A stretch of 64,000 nt of DNA from an uncultured Bacteroidota bacterium (GTDB lineage Bacteria; Bacteroidota; Rhodothermia; Rhodothermales; Salinibacteraceae): NCBI GenBank assembly GCA_913056185.1, contig CAJXLV010000011.1, forward strand, positions 1 to 64,000. Reading direction: 5' to 3'. The position numbers and the translations under genes are program-made. The notes beneath the pieces are model-generated. The model did not search any database. It saw only the letters and a program-made list of their open reading frames with translations, and was not told where the DNA came from. Every line of letters begins with the position of its first letter. The first letter of the stretch is position 1. Positions 1-9,191 of the stretch are shown here, piece after piece.

Positions 1-11
1 CTCGAAATTCC

Positions 12-473
12 CTACATGAAGCCGAGCTCAAGCCGGGCCTCTTCCGACATCATCTGGGGCGAAAAGGGAGGTTCGAAGGTCATCTCAAGATTGACACTCG
101 TGACGCCCTCAGTTTCCCGAACCGCATCCTCCGCCTGGCCCGGCAGGATGCCCGCCGCCGGGCAGTTGGGCGCCGTCAGCGTCATGAGCACGTCCGCGTG
201 CCCGTCCGCGTCGACCTTCAGGTGATAAATCAGCCCGAGGTCGTAGATATTGACCGGGATCTCCGGGTCGTAAATTTCACGGAGCGAGTCCACGACGCGT
301 TGATACAGCTCGTCGTCCGGCGTGTCCTGAACGTGGTCGGGGATGGTTTCCGGGAGTTCAATCTCGGACTGCTCCTTGTCGTCGGGGATGTCGGCTGCTC
401 CGCCGCCTCCACCGCCGGGCATGCCGCCCATTCCGCCCATCCCACCGGGCATTGCACCTCCTGCAGGAGTCAT
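12..473 (-). CDS. sufT: SufT-like MIP18/DUF59 family Fe-S assembly protein with Gly/Met-rich N-terminus
   Basis: ORF track protein contains 'VVDSLREIYDPEIPVNIYDLGLIYHL...MTLTAPNCPAAGILPGQAEDAVRETEGV', typical of DUF59/PaaD-like proteins; last gene of the suf operon. Confidence 0.9.
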   Translation of the reverse strand: MTPAGGAMPGGMGGMGGMPGGGGGGAADIPDDKEQSEIELPETIPDHVQDTPDDELYQRVVDSLREIYDPEIPVNIYDLGLIYHLKVDADGHADVLMTLTAPNCPAAGILPGQAEDAVRETEGVTSVNLEMTFEPPFSPQMMSEEARLELGFM

Positions 474-550
474 GAGTGTGTTGGGAATTTATGAGTTGTG
501 TGTGAGTCGGACTCGGGAGCCCGAACGTTTGTGTTGCCGCGCACCGTGCG

Positions 551-988
551 TCACGTCTCTTGGGGACCGGCCTTGGCCCGCTCCTGCACCGCCTCAATCA
601 TGGCCTTCAGGCCATTGTTGCGCTGCGAACTGAGGTGGTCGTGCAGGCCAATGTCGTCCAAGAAGCCGAAGTCCGCGTCCGCAACCGCTTCCGGCGGCTG
701 CTCGTCGAGCACGCGGATGATGAGTGCCGCGAGGCCCTTCGTGATTTTGGCGTTGCTGTCGCCGCGAAAGTGCAGTACCTCGTCGTTCTCGTTGAGCTCC
801 GAGTGGATCCAAACGTCGGACTGGCACCCGTGGACGTAGTTGTCGTCGGATTTTTGGTCTTCTTCCAGCAGCGGAATGTCGTCGCCGAGCTCGATCAGGT
901 ACTGGTATCGGTTCATCCAGTCGTCGAAGAGCGAAAACTCGTCGACGATCTGCTGCGCACGATCAGAGACGGTGTTCGTGTCGGACAT
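551..988 (-). CDS. sufE: SufE-like cysteine desulfuration protein
   Basis: In-frame ATG (cat 986-988) inside ORF 551..1492; 'MSDTNTVSDRAQQIVDEFSLFDDWMNRYQYLIELG...YVHGCQSDVW' is the SufE motif with catalytic Cys. Confidence 0.93.
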   Translation of the reverse strand: MSDTNTVSDRAQQIVDEFSLFDDWMNRYQYLIELGDDIPLLEEDQKSDDNYVHGCQSDVWIHSELNENDEVLHFRGDSNAKITKGLAALIIRVLDEQPPEAVADADFGFLDDIGLHDHLSSQRNNGLKAMIEAVQERAKAGPQET

Positions 989-1088
989 ACCGGTCGGGGG
1001 TGAATGGTTGGAGGTGTGGAGGGCTGGACGTTTCTGCGAGACGCCGTGATGCGTGTCCGTGCGTACACACTCCGCACTCCCGTGCGTT

Positions 1089-2345
1089 TCAACCGAACAT
1101 CTGTCGCACCTTGTGGAGGCCGTCGATAAGACAGTCCACGTCTTCGCGGGTGTTGTAGGCCGCAAAGGAGGCCCGGATGGTCCCGGGCAGGTCGTAGCGT
1201 TTGAGGAGGGGCTGCGTGCAGTGGTGCCCGGTACGCACCGCCACGCCCTCTCGGTCGAGCACCGTGCCGGCATCGTAGGGGTGGATGTCGTCGAAGACGA
1301 ACGAAAGGACGCTCGTCTTGTCGGACGCCGTGCCGATGATGCGGGTGCCCTCCACGGCCTCCACACGCTCCGTGGCGTATTCGAGCACCGCGTCCTCGTG
1401 GGCCTGCACCGCCTCCCACTCGAGATCCATGACGTATTCGGCCGCTTCGCCAAGCCCAATCGCGTCCGCAATGTTCGGGGTGCCCGCCTCAAACTTGTGC
1501 GGCAGGCCGTCGTAGGTCGTCTCCTCGAAAGAGACCTGGTCGATCATATCGCCGCCGCCCTGGTACGGGGGCATCGCCTCCAGGTGCTCGCGCTTGCCGT
1601 AGCAGACCCCGATGCCCGTGGGGCCGAACATCTTGTGCCCGGAGAAGACGAAGAAATCCGCGTCGAGCGCCTGCACGTCCACCGGCATGTGAGGGGCCGA
1701 CTGCGCGCCGTCCACCACCACCGGCACGCCCTCCGCGTGCGCCACGTCGATGAGGTCTTGGGCGGGGTTCACCGTGCCCAGCGTATTGGAAACGTGCGTA
1801 AAGGCAAGGAGGGCCGTGTCGTCGGTCAGCATCTCCGGGAGCAGGTCCATCCGCAGGGCGCCGCGGTCCGTTACGGGCAGCACCTCGATAGAGGCCCCCA
1901 CCTGCTCGGCCAGCATCTGCCAGGGGACGATGTTGGAGTGGTGCTCCATCTCCGTGAGGAGGATCTCGTCGCCCTCGCCCACCACCATTTCTCCGAACGT
2001 GGAGGCGATGAGGTTGAGGCCCTCGGTGGTCCCCCGCGTGAAGATGACCTGATCTTTGTGCGGGGCGTTGAGGAGATGGGCGAGCGACGTGCGGGCGCCC
2101 TCGTAGGCCTCCGTGGCGTCCTGGCTGAGGCGGTGCACGCCCCGGTGCACGTTGCTGTTCTCCTCGCCGTAGAAGCGGTTCAGCCGCTCAATGACCGGGG
2201 TCGGTTTTTGCGACGTGGCCGCGTTGTCGAGGTACGCGAGGGGCGTGTCCTCGTATACGTCCTGCGACAGGGCCGGAAATTCTTCGCGGAGCGCCTCGAC
2301 GTCGAACGAGGCTGTGCTGGGCGTGGGCTGGGTCGTTGCGGGCAT
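1089..2345 (-). CDS. sufS: SufS-type cysteine desulfurase
   Basis: 'YLDNAATSQKP', 'FSGHKMFGPTGIGVCYGK', 'VRTGHHCTQPLL' motifs; start MPATTQPTPS. Confidence 0.95.
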   Translation of the reverse strand: MPATTQPTPSTASFDVEALREEFPALSQDVYEDTPLAYLDNAATSQKPTPVIERLNRFYGEENSNVHRGVHRLSQDATEAYEGARTSLAHLLNAPHKDQVIFTRGTTEGLNLIASTFGEMVVGEGDEILLTEMEHHSNIVPWQMLAEQVGASIEVLPVTDRGALRMDLLPEMLTDDTALLAFTHVSNTLGTVNPAQDLIDVAHAEGVPVVVDGAQSAPHMPVDVQALDADFFVFSGHKMFGPTGIGVCYGKREHLEAMPPYQGGGDMIDQVSFEETTYDGLPHKFEAGTPNIADAIGLGEAAEYVMDLEWEAVQAHEDAVLEYATERVEAVEGTRIIGTASDKTSVLSFVFDDIHPYDAGTVLDREGVAVRTGHHCTQPLLKRYDLPGTIRASFAAYNTREDVDCLIDGLHKVRQMFG

Positions 2346-2414
2346 GGCAGTGTGGGGATGGACGGATGGAGGGACGAAGGGAATTTCCCTCGTTCCCTCC
2401 ACGCCCCCATCCAT

Positions 2415-3755
2415 TCATGCAAAGTAGCTGGCGAAGCGCTGGCGGATCTTCTCGGCGATGTAGTCGCGCAGCGGGTCAATCTTGTACTCGCTCACCACCT
2501 CGTCGGTAAAGGCCTGGAGCATCAGGATGTGGGCGCGGCGCTCCGAGAGGCCGCGGGAGCGGAGGTAAAACACGCCCTCCTCGTCCACCTGGCCGGTCGT
2601 GGCGCCGTGGCTGCACACCACATCGTCGGCGTAAATTTCAAGCTCCGGCTTGGTGTAAATGTTCGCGTCGTCGGTCAGGACGATGGTGTCGTTCTGCTGG
2701 TAGGCGTCGATGCGCTGCGAGCCGCGCGTGACCAGCACCTTGCCGTTGAAGACGGCGGTCGACTCGTCGTTGAGGACGTGCTTGTACAGCTCGTTGCTGT
2801 TGCAGTCCGGCTGCACATGGTCCATCTGCGTGTGGTTGTCCACGTGCATCTCGTCCTTGCCGATGCAGAGGCCGTAGAGGTTCGACTCGCAGAAGGAGCC
2901 GTCGGCCTCAATGGTGGCGTTGTTGCGCACCACCTCGCCGCTGAAGGTGATGGTGTTGGTGGAGTACACGCTGTTGTCCTTCTGCGTACCGGCGCGGGTG
3001 TGCACCTGCGAGGCCGAAGTGCCCTCGTCCTGAAACAGGTAGTGCTTCAGGTTGGCGCGCTCGCCGACGAACGCTTCGCTGACGGTGTTCGTGAACGTCT
3101 GCGCGTCGGTGAGGGCGTGCTGGGCCTCCACAATCTTGGCGATGGCACCGTCCTCCACCACAAACAGGTGCCGCGGCTGCAGGAAGAGCGGCTCATCCCC
3201 GGCCGTTATGTGCAGGAAGAAGATGGGCTTCTCGACGATGGTGCCGGAGGGCACGTATACGAACGCGCCGTCCTGCACGAAGGCTGTATTGAGGGCCGTG
3301 AGCGCCTCGTCCTCCGCGTCGGCGTACTGGCCGTAGTGCGCCTCCACCACGTCGGGGTGCGTCTCGCCGGCCTGGGCCAGGCTGCTCACTACGACGCCCG
3401 CCGGCAGGTCGCCGATGTCGGACAGCGATTCGTCGACGTGGCCGTTCACGAGCACAACGCGGTGGGCATCCATCGCGTCAATCGTGAAGGGCTCGATGTC
3501 GCTCGGGGCCACCGATGGTCCCTCCGCGGCCAGCGAAAGAGTGTAGGGCCGGTCGATGGTCTTCGAAATGTCGGTATACTTCCAGGCCTCCAGGCTGTTG
3601 TCCGGAATGCCGAGCTGCGAGAAGCGCTCGATGGCGTCCTCACGCTGCTGGGCGATGGACGCATTCACGCCGTTGAGGGCCTGGCCGTGGTTCACCTCGA
3701 ACGCCGAAATGAACCGGTCTTCAGGGCGAACGTCCGTGTCAAGTGCAGTGCTCAT
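2415..3755 (-). CDS. sufD: Fe-S cluster assembly protein SufD
   Basis: SufB/SufD-family C-terminus ('YADDVVCSHGATTGQVDEEGVFYLRSRGLSERRAHILMLQAFTDEVV'); start MSTALDTDVRPEDRF. Confidence 0.94.
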   Translation of the reverse strand: MSTALDTDVRPEDRFISAFEVNHGQALNGVNASIAQQREDAIERFSQLGIPDNSLEAWKYTDISKTIDRPYTLSLAAEGPSVAPSDIEPFTIDAMDAHRVVLVNGHVDESLSDIGDLPAGVVVSSLAQAGETHPDVVEAHYGQYADAEDEALTALNTAFVQDGAFVYVPSGTIVEKPIFFLHITAGDEPLFLQPRHLFVVEDGAIAKIVEAQHALTDAQTFTNTVSEAFVGERANLKHYLFQDEGTSASQVHTRAGTQKDNSVYSTNTITFSGEVVRNNATIEADGSFCESNLYGLCIGKDEMHVDNHTQMDHVQPDCNSNELYKHVLNDESTAVFNGKVLVTRGSQRIDAYQQNDTIVLTDDANIYTKPELEIYADDVVCSHGATTGQVDEEGVFYLRSRGLSERRAHILMLQAFTDEVVSEYKIDPLRDYIAEKIRQRFASYFA

Positions 3756-3852
3756 GGGTCGGGCAGGGGGGTTGAATGGGCAGAACCGAGGAGGGAGCAA
3801 AGGGCTGGGCCCGCCGGGGGCGCAGTGCCGCGTCCCGCGGGCCCCAGCGCCG

Positions 3853-4626
3853 CTACGCCGCAGCGGCCGCAACCTCGTCGCGAATCCACTCGTAGCCGTG
3901 CTCCTCCAGCTGCTGCGCCAGCTCCTTGTCGCCGGAGCGCGCAATCTGCCCGTCCATCATGACGTGCACGCGGTCGGGGACGATGTACTGCAGGATGCGC
4001 TCGTAGTGCGTAATGACGAGGAAGCCCCGGTCGCCGTCGCGGAGCTTGTTCACGCCGTTGGCCACGCTCTGCAGCGCGTCGATGTCGAGCCCGGAGTCCG
4101 TCTCGTCAAGGATGGCGAGACGCGGCTCCAGCATCGCGAGCTGAAAAATCTCATTCCGCTTCTTCTCGCCGCCCGAGAAGCCCTCGTTCACCGACCGCTT
4201 CGTGAGGTCGGCGTCGAGGCCCAGCATGTCGGCCCGCTCGCGCATCTGCTGCAGGAACTCCGCAGACGAGAGTTCCTCCTGCCCGCGTGCCTCCCGGACG
4301 GAGTTGACCGACTCTTTCAGGAAATTCGTCATGCTCACGCCGGGCAGCTCCACCGGGTACTGAAACGCGAGGAAGACGCCCTCCTCGGCCCGCTCCTCGG
4401 GCTCCAGCTCCAGCAGGTCCTCGCCGTCGTAGTGAATGTCGCCCTCAAGCACCTCGTACTCCTCGCGCCCGGCCAGGACCGAGGCAAGCGTGCTCTTGCC
4501 GGAGCCGTTGGGGCCCATGATGGCGTGCATATCGCCGGTGTCGAGAGTAAGGTCGACGCCATTTAGAATCTTGATGTCTTCGTCTTCGACGCCGACATGC
4601 AGGTTGTTGATTTCGAGAAGTGCCAT
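3853..4626 (-). CDS. sufC: Fe-S cluster assembly ATPase SufC
   Basis: ABC ATPase with 'GPNGSGKST' Walker A and 'GFSGGEKKRNEIFQLAML' SufC signature; start MALLEINNLHVG. Confidence 0.96.
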   Translation of the reverse strand: MALLEINNLHVGVEDEDIKILNGVDLTLDTGDMHAIMGPNGSGKSTLASVLAGREEYEVLEGDIHYDGEDLLELEPEERAEEGVFLAFQYPVELPGVSMTNFLKESVNSVREARGQEELSSAEFLQQMRERADMLGLDADLTKRSVNEGFSGGEKKRNEIFQLAMLEPRLAILDETDSGLDIDALQSVANGVNKLRDGDRGFLVITHYERILQYIVPDRVHVMMDGQIARSGDKELAQQLEEHGYEWIRDEVAAAAA

Positions 4627-4764
4627 GTTCGGAATGTGCGTGTGTGATACGTGAATGTCTGAAAATATGGGCGTCGGGAAAGGGCGGAGGGGGGGAAGTG
4701 GATGCGTCCGCACCTCCCCCCCATCCCCATCCGTCCGGGCCGGTGTCCGCCGACCAGATCGGCG

Positions 4765-6228
4765 TTACCCAACGCTGCCTTCAAGCTCAATGTCAAGAAG
4801 CTCCTTCGCCTCCACGGCAAATTCCATCGGGAGCTCCTGCAGGACCTCCTGGCAGAAGCCGTTCACGATGAGCTTCAGGGCCTCTTCCTCGCCGAGGCCG
4901 CGCTGGTGGCAGTAGAACATCTGGTCCTCGCCCACCTTCGAGGTTGTCGCCTCGTGCTCCACCTGCGCCGACGGGGCGCTGCTTTCGATGTACGGGTAGG
5001 TGTGCGCCCCGCAGTCCGGCCCCAGCAGCATCGAGTCGCACTGGGAGAAGTTGCGGGCGTTCTCGGCGTTTTTGCTCACCTTTACCTGGCCGCGGTAGCT
5101 GTTGTCCGCCACGTCGGCCGAGATGCCCTTCGAGATGATGGTGCTCTTCGTGTTCTTGCCGATGTGCTGCATCTTCGTGCCCGTGTCGGCCTGCTGGTGC
5201 CCCTTGGTAAAGGCGACCGAGTAGAACTCGCCGACCGAGTTGTCGCCCGCGAGGATGACGGACGGGTACTTCTGCGTGACGGCGGACCCGGTCTCCAGCT
5301 GCGTCCAGCTAATCTTGGAGTTGTCGCCCTTGCAGAGGCCGCGCTTGGTGACGAGGTTGTAGACGCCGCCCTCGCCGGTGTCCGGATCGCCCGGGTACCA
5401 GTTCTGGATCGTGGAGTACTTGATCTCCGCGTCCTCGTGGGCAATCAGCTCCACCACCGCCGCGTGCAACTGGTTTTCCTTGCGCATCGGCGCGGTGCAG
5501 CCCTCCAGGTAGCTCACGTACGCGCCCGGCTCCGCCACAATGAGCGTGCGCTCAAACTGGCCGGTGCCGGCCTCGTTGATGCGGAAGTAGGTGGACAGCT
5601 CCATCGGGCAGGTCACGCCTTCCGGCACGTACACGAACGACCCGTCGCTGAAGACCGCCGAGTTGAGGGCGGCGTACAGGTTGTCGGTGTACGGAATGAC
5701 GGTGCCCATGTGCTCCCGCACAATCTCCGGATGCTCGCGGGCGGCCTCGCCGAAGGACTTGAAGATCACGCCCTTCTCCTCCAGCTTCTCCTTGAAGGTG
5801 GTGGCCACGGAGACGCTGTCCATCACGGCGTCGACGGCCACACCCGTGAGGGCCTTCTGCTCCTCGAGCGGGATGCCGAGCCGCTCGAACGTCTCCAGAA
5901 TCTCGTCCGGCACCTCGTCGAGGCTGTCGTAGTTGGCCTTCTCCTTCGGCGCGGAGAAGTAGCTGATCTCGTCAAACTTGGGCGCCTCGTAGTCGAGGTG
6001 GGCCCAGTCGATGCTCTCGCCGCCGTCGATGCGGTCGCGAACGTGGCGGAACGCCTTCAGCCGCCAGTTGAGCAGCCACTCCGGCTCGTCCTTGCGGTGG
6101 GAAATGTAGCGGACGACGTCCTCCGTCAGTCCGTCGGGCGCCGTCTCTGCTTCGATATCGGTGTAGAAGCCATGCTTATAATCCTCGCTGGCCTTTCCCT
6201 TCAGATACTCGGTCTCGGATGTACTCAT
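4765..6228 (-). CDS. sufB: Fe-S cluster assembly protein SufB
   Basis: 'WTQLETGSAVTQKYPSVIL', 'CDSMLLGPDCGAHTYPYIESSAPSAQVEHEATTSKVGEDQMFYCHQRGL'; start MSTSETEYLKGK. Confidence 0.96.
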   Translation of the reverse strand: MSTSETEYLKGKASEDYKHGFYTDIEAETAPDGLTEDVVRYISHRKDEPEWLLNWRLKAFRHVRDRIDGGESIDWAHLDYEAPKFDEISYFSAPKEKANYDSLDEVPDEILETFERLGIPLEEQKALTGVAVDAVMDSVSVATTFKEKLEEKGVIFKSFGEAAREHPEIVREHMGTVIPYTDNLYAALNSAVFSDGSFVYVPEGVTCPMELSTYFRINEAGTGQFERTLIVAEPGAYVSYLEGCTAPMRKENQLHAAVVELIAHEDAEIKYSTIQNWYPGDPDTGEGGVYNLVTKRGLCKGDNSKISWTQLETGSAVTQKYPSVILAGDNSVGEFYSVAFTKGHQQADTGTKMQHIGKNTKSTIISKGISADVADNSYRGQVKVSKNAENARNFSQCDSMLLGPDCGAHTYPYIESSAPSAQVEHEATTSKVGEDQMFYCHQRGLGEEEALKLIVNGFCQEVLQELPMEFAVEAKELLDIELEGSVG

Positions 6229-6326
6229 AAGCAGTCCCTCGTCGTCTCGTGCGTGGGTCCGATGCGGAAGTGTAGCACCGGCTTCTCGGGGAGAACGGGT
6301 GGGTGCCACCGGCGTTGCTCCTGAGT

Positions 6327-6342
6327 GTAAACCGATGTTTAC
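6327..6342. promoter_or_regulatory. Putative operator: inverted repeat GTAAAC-CGAT-GTTTAC in the divergent sufB / A-type carrier intergenic region
   Basis: Perfect 6-bp arms with 4-bp spacer, read directly; located about 100 bp upstream of sufB and about 240 bp upstream of the + strand gene. Confidence 0.4.
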
Positions 6343-6584
6343 GCCTTTTTTTGTGTCAACGCACGGTTACAACCAGGGCCCTGAGGGGTCGTTCCGGATG
6401 GGGGCGAGCCCGTTACATCTTTGTCGGAAGTCCATCCGAAAGGCTGTGCTGGAAGGCGGGGGGGGTGTCGCTGGGCGTTGTGGAAGGGGCGAATTCGTGG
6501 GGGCAGCGTCGGGGGGGAACCTTTCATTTTTCGCGGGATGTATTTGCTGAGCACAGCCACTTCCCCACAAAATTCCTACACGCC

Positions 6585-6917
6585 ATGACCATCACGATGA
6601 CAGACGCGGCGGTTGATCAGCTTGAGTCGGTGGCCGCGGAGGAAGATGTGAGCCTGGACGACACCCTGCTGCGCGTGGCGGTCGTGCCGGGCGGATGCTC
6701 GGGGCTGACCTACGACCTGGGGTGGGACACGACGGTGCAAGAACAAGATGCGGTGGAGGAGCACGACAGCATTACGGTGGTGCTCGACAAGAAAAGCCGC
6801 TTGTATCTCGATGGCTCCGAACTCCACTTTACGGAAGGGCTCAACGGGGACGGGTTCCATTTCTCCAACCCACAGGCCTCGCGGGAGTGTGCGTGCGGAG
6901 AGTCCTTCGGCGTGTGA
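6585..6917 (+). CDS. HesB/IscA/SufA-type A-type Fe-S carrier
   Basis: 'VVPGGCSGLTYDLGW' and C-terminal 'SRECACGESFGV' give the three conserved cysteines; ATG at 6585. Confidence 0.93.
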   Translation: MTITMTDAAVDQLESVAAEEDVSLDDTLLRVAVVPGGCSGLTYDLGWDTTVQEQDAVEEHDSITVVLDKKSRLYLDGSELHFTEGLNGDGFHFSNPQASRECACGESFGV

Positions 6918-6936
6918 GCGGCGGCGTCCCCCGCAC

Positions 6937-7467
6937 TCAGTCGAGGCGCCGCCATCGCACGCGGTCGCCGGCAAGAATGCCATGAGAGTCAGCAAAGCCG
7001 GCGGGCACTTCCACCACAAACTGCGCTGGGCCGTCGGAGCGGTACTGCTCGGAGGAGAAGGGGGTGGTGTACTTCGCAATGTTGACGACCTGCGAGTCCG
7101 CCCCCACGAACAAGATGTCGAGCGCCACGGGGGTATTGGACATCCAGAAGCTCCGCGGCTGTTCGTGGTCGAAGCGAAAGAGCATGCCGCTCCGGTCGTT
7201 CGGAAAGCCCGTGCGCTGCATCATGCCGCGCTCCCGCGCCGAGTCGGTGTCGGCAATTTCGATGTCGATGGTCACCGTCGAGTCGCCGTCCTGAACGAAC
7301 GCGAGGCGGCCCTCGGTGGTGAAGGGGATAGATGCGGTTGTGTCGCGGGACGTCTGTGGGGAGGGGGCGTCGCCCGATGGGCCGCAGCCGAGCGGGCTGA
7401 GAAGCAGGGCGAGCAGCGCCGCCGTACGTCCAAGGGCGCGGATTGGATGCGTAGAAGAAGCGTGCAT
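6937..7467 (-). CDS. DUF192 family lipoprotein (copy 1)
   Basis: Lipobox 'LLLSPLGCG'; DUF192 core 'ARERGMMQRTGFPNDRSGMLFRFDHEQPRSFWMSNTPVALDILFVGADSQVVNIAKYTTPFS'. Confidence 0.88.
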   Translation of the reverse strand: MHASSTHPIRALGRTAALLALLLSPLGCGPSGDAPSPQTSRDTTASIPFTTEGRLAFVQDGDSTVTIDIEIADTDSARERGMMQRTGFPNDRSGMLFRFDHEQPRSFWMSNTPVALDILFVGADSQVVNIAKYTTPFSSEQYRSDGPAQFVVEVPAGFADSHGILAGDRVRWRRLD

Positions 7468-7507
7468 GGGCGGAAGGGGCAACCAGGGATCAGGAGGCAA
7501 CCGGAGA

Positions 7508-7990
7508 TCAGTTCGAGCGGGTCCAGCGGATGCGCGTGCGGTTGGTGAGTCCGAAGCGCTGGGCAAAGCCGGCGCGGACCTCCACGACGAATTTGCGAGG
7601 GGCGGCAGGCTCAATGGGCTCTTCGGAGAACGGCGTGGTGCGGCGGGCGATGTTGAGGACCTGCGAGTCGGGCGCCACGAAGATGATGTCGAGCGGGAGG
7701 GGGGTGTTTTTCATCCACATGCCCCCGCGGTCCACCGTGTCAAAGACAAAAAGCATGCCCCGGTCGTAGCCCAGCGAGCGCTGCCGCATGAGGCCACGCC
7801 GCCGCTCCGCGTCGGTGTCGGCAATGTCGATGGCGATGGTGCGGAGCGTGTCGCCGGGGGGCCGAACGAAGGCAAGGGTGCCTTCCTCTCGGAAGGTGCG
7901 CAGGTCGTCTGTGCGACGCTGCGTCTCATCGTCGGCACAACCGAGGACCGAGAGGGCACTGACCACAACGATGAGGAGGGGAAGCCGCAT
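7508..7990 (-). CDS. DUF192 family lipoprotein (copy 2)
   Basis: Lipobox 'VVSALSVLGCADD'; 'RRRGLMRQRSLGYDRGMLFVFDTVDRGGMWMKNTPLPLDIIFVAPDSQVLNIARRTTPFSEE'. Confidence 0.88.
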   Translation of the reverse strand: MRLPLLIVVVSALSVLGCADDETQRRTDDLRTFREEGTLAFVRPPGDTLRTIAIDIADTDAERRRGLMRQRSLGYDRGMLFVFDTVDRGGMWMKNTPLPLDIIFVAPDSQVLNIARRTTPFSEEPIEPAAPRKFVVEVRAGFAQRFGLTNRTRIRWTRSN

Positions 7991-8104
7991 GGGACGAGAC
8001 TGTTGCAAGAAGGAGGGATCCGTGTGCACGGCCGTGCCGAGCAGGGTGTGGCAGCTTGCCGCGCATTGCCACTCGGCGGAGCAGCCCGCGGGACTATGCA
8101 GGTT

Positions 8105-9184
8105 TCAGACTCGGCGCATCAGTCGGCGCGTGATGGCGTCCGCCAGCAGGCGTCCGCGTGGCGTGAGCCGAACGCGATTGGGAACATCGTGGATCAGCTC
8201 CTCCGCCCGCAGACGATCCAGCGTGGCGGCGGCGCGGGAGCGAAGAGCCGTGTCGTAGCGACGGGCGAGCGTGTCCAAGTCGAGCCCCTCCGCGGTCCGG
8301 AGGCGAAGAAGGAGGTATTCGCGAGCCAATGCGTGCCGGTCCATCGGGTTATGGGCGGCAACGGGAGGAAAGCCACCTTCACTTTGCGACACGTACGCCG
8401 CAGGGGCGTCCGCGTTCGACCACCGCCGGGCGGTGGAGGGAGTGGTGCGAGAGGGCCACCAGAAGCTTTCGGCGCCGGGCCCCAGTCCCAAAATGTTGCC
8501 GTGTGCGTAGGTATGCCTCTGGTACTGGGAGCGGTGAGTGGGGCGGGCAAAGTGGGTGAGCGTATACGGCTGGTAGCCCTTTGCCGCCAAAAAGCGCATT
8601 GCAAACGCAAGGCGGTCGGCCGTGCGCGCGCTCGCCTGCGGGCTCGTCGCCGCTGAGGGGACCTCGTGGAGAGCAATATGGGGCACGCGCAGGTCCACGA
8701 CGCGGTGGAGGCGCGCTTTCCACGCTGCGGGGGAGGGGCGCGTTGGGGCGAGGGCGAGATCCACCGAAAGGCGCTGCCCCGCCGCCCGCCCGTGCCGAAT
8801 GGAGCGCATCCATGCAGGCGGCGTGTCCGCGTCGGCCGCCGCACGTGAAGGAGCGCCTACGCTAAGCCGCGTAATCCCGAGGGAGGCGAGGGCATCGAGC
8901 AGTGTCGGCGATGCATCGTTCGGGTGCACCTCGAGGGTGACCTCTTGCACCGCGCCGGTGTCGAAGGACGACCGGCACGCCCCGAGGAGCCGTCGCAGGG
9001 CAGGAAGGGGGAGGGCCGATGGACGTCCTCCGCCGATGTACAGGGTCTCAACGGGGGCTTCGGCAACCGGCGAGGTGCCGTAGTGGGCCGCCTCGTCCAC
9101 CAGCGTCGTGACGAGCGCTTCTGCGGTGTGCGGGGGGGACCACGGAGGGGGCGGAATGTGGAGGTAGAGTGCAACCGTCATCAA
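8105..9184 (-). CDS. HemW/coproporphyrinogen III oxidase-like (radical SAM family) protein lacking the CX3CX2C motif
   Basis: 'ALYLHIPPPPWSPPHTAEAL' aligns by eye to HemW 'LYIHIPFC...C..C'; 'VETLYIGGGRPSALP', 'QEVTLEVHPNDASPTLLDALASLGITRLSVGAPS', and 'YQRHTYAHGNILGLGPGAESF' match HemW landmarks. Confidence 0.72.
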   Translation of the reverse strand: MMTVALYLHIPPPPWSPPHTAEALVTTLVDEAAHYGTSPVAEAPVETLYIGGGRPSALPLPALRRLLGACRSSFDTGAVQEVTLEVHPNDASPTLLDALASLGITRLSVGAPSRAAADADTPPAWMRSIRHGRAAGQRLSVDLALAPTRPSPAAWKARLHRVVDLRVPHIALHEVPSAATSPQASARTADRLAFAMRFLAAKGYQPYTLTHFARPTHRSQYQRHTYAHGNILGLGPGAESFWWPSRTTPSTARRWSNADAPAAYVSQSEGGFPPVAAHNPMDRHALAREYLLLRLRTAEGLDLDTLARRYDTALRSRAAATLDRLRAEELIHDVPNRVRLTPRGRLLADAITRRLMRRV

Positions 9185-9191
9185 GGGCGGT

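Noticed and set aside
1053-3962. 969-aa plus-strand ORF antisense to sufS/sufD
   Set aside because: Spans two well-supported minus-strand genes; Arg/Val/His/Gly-rich composition is typical of high-GC antisense open frames.
4702-6324. 540-aa plus-strand ORF
   Set aside because: Antisense to sufB; composition artefact.
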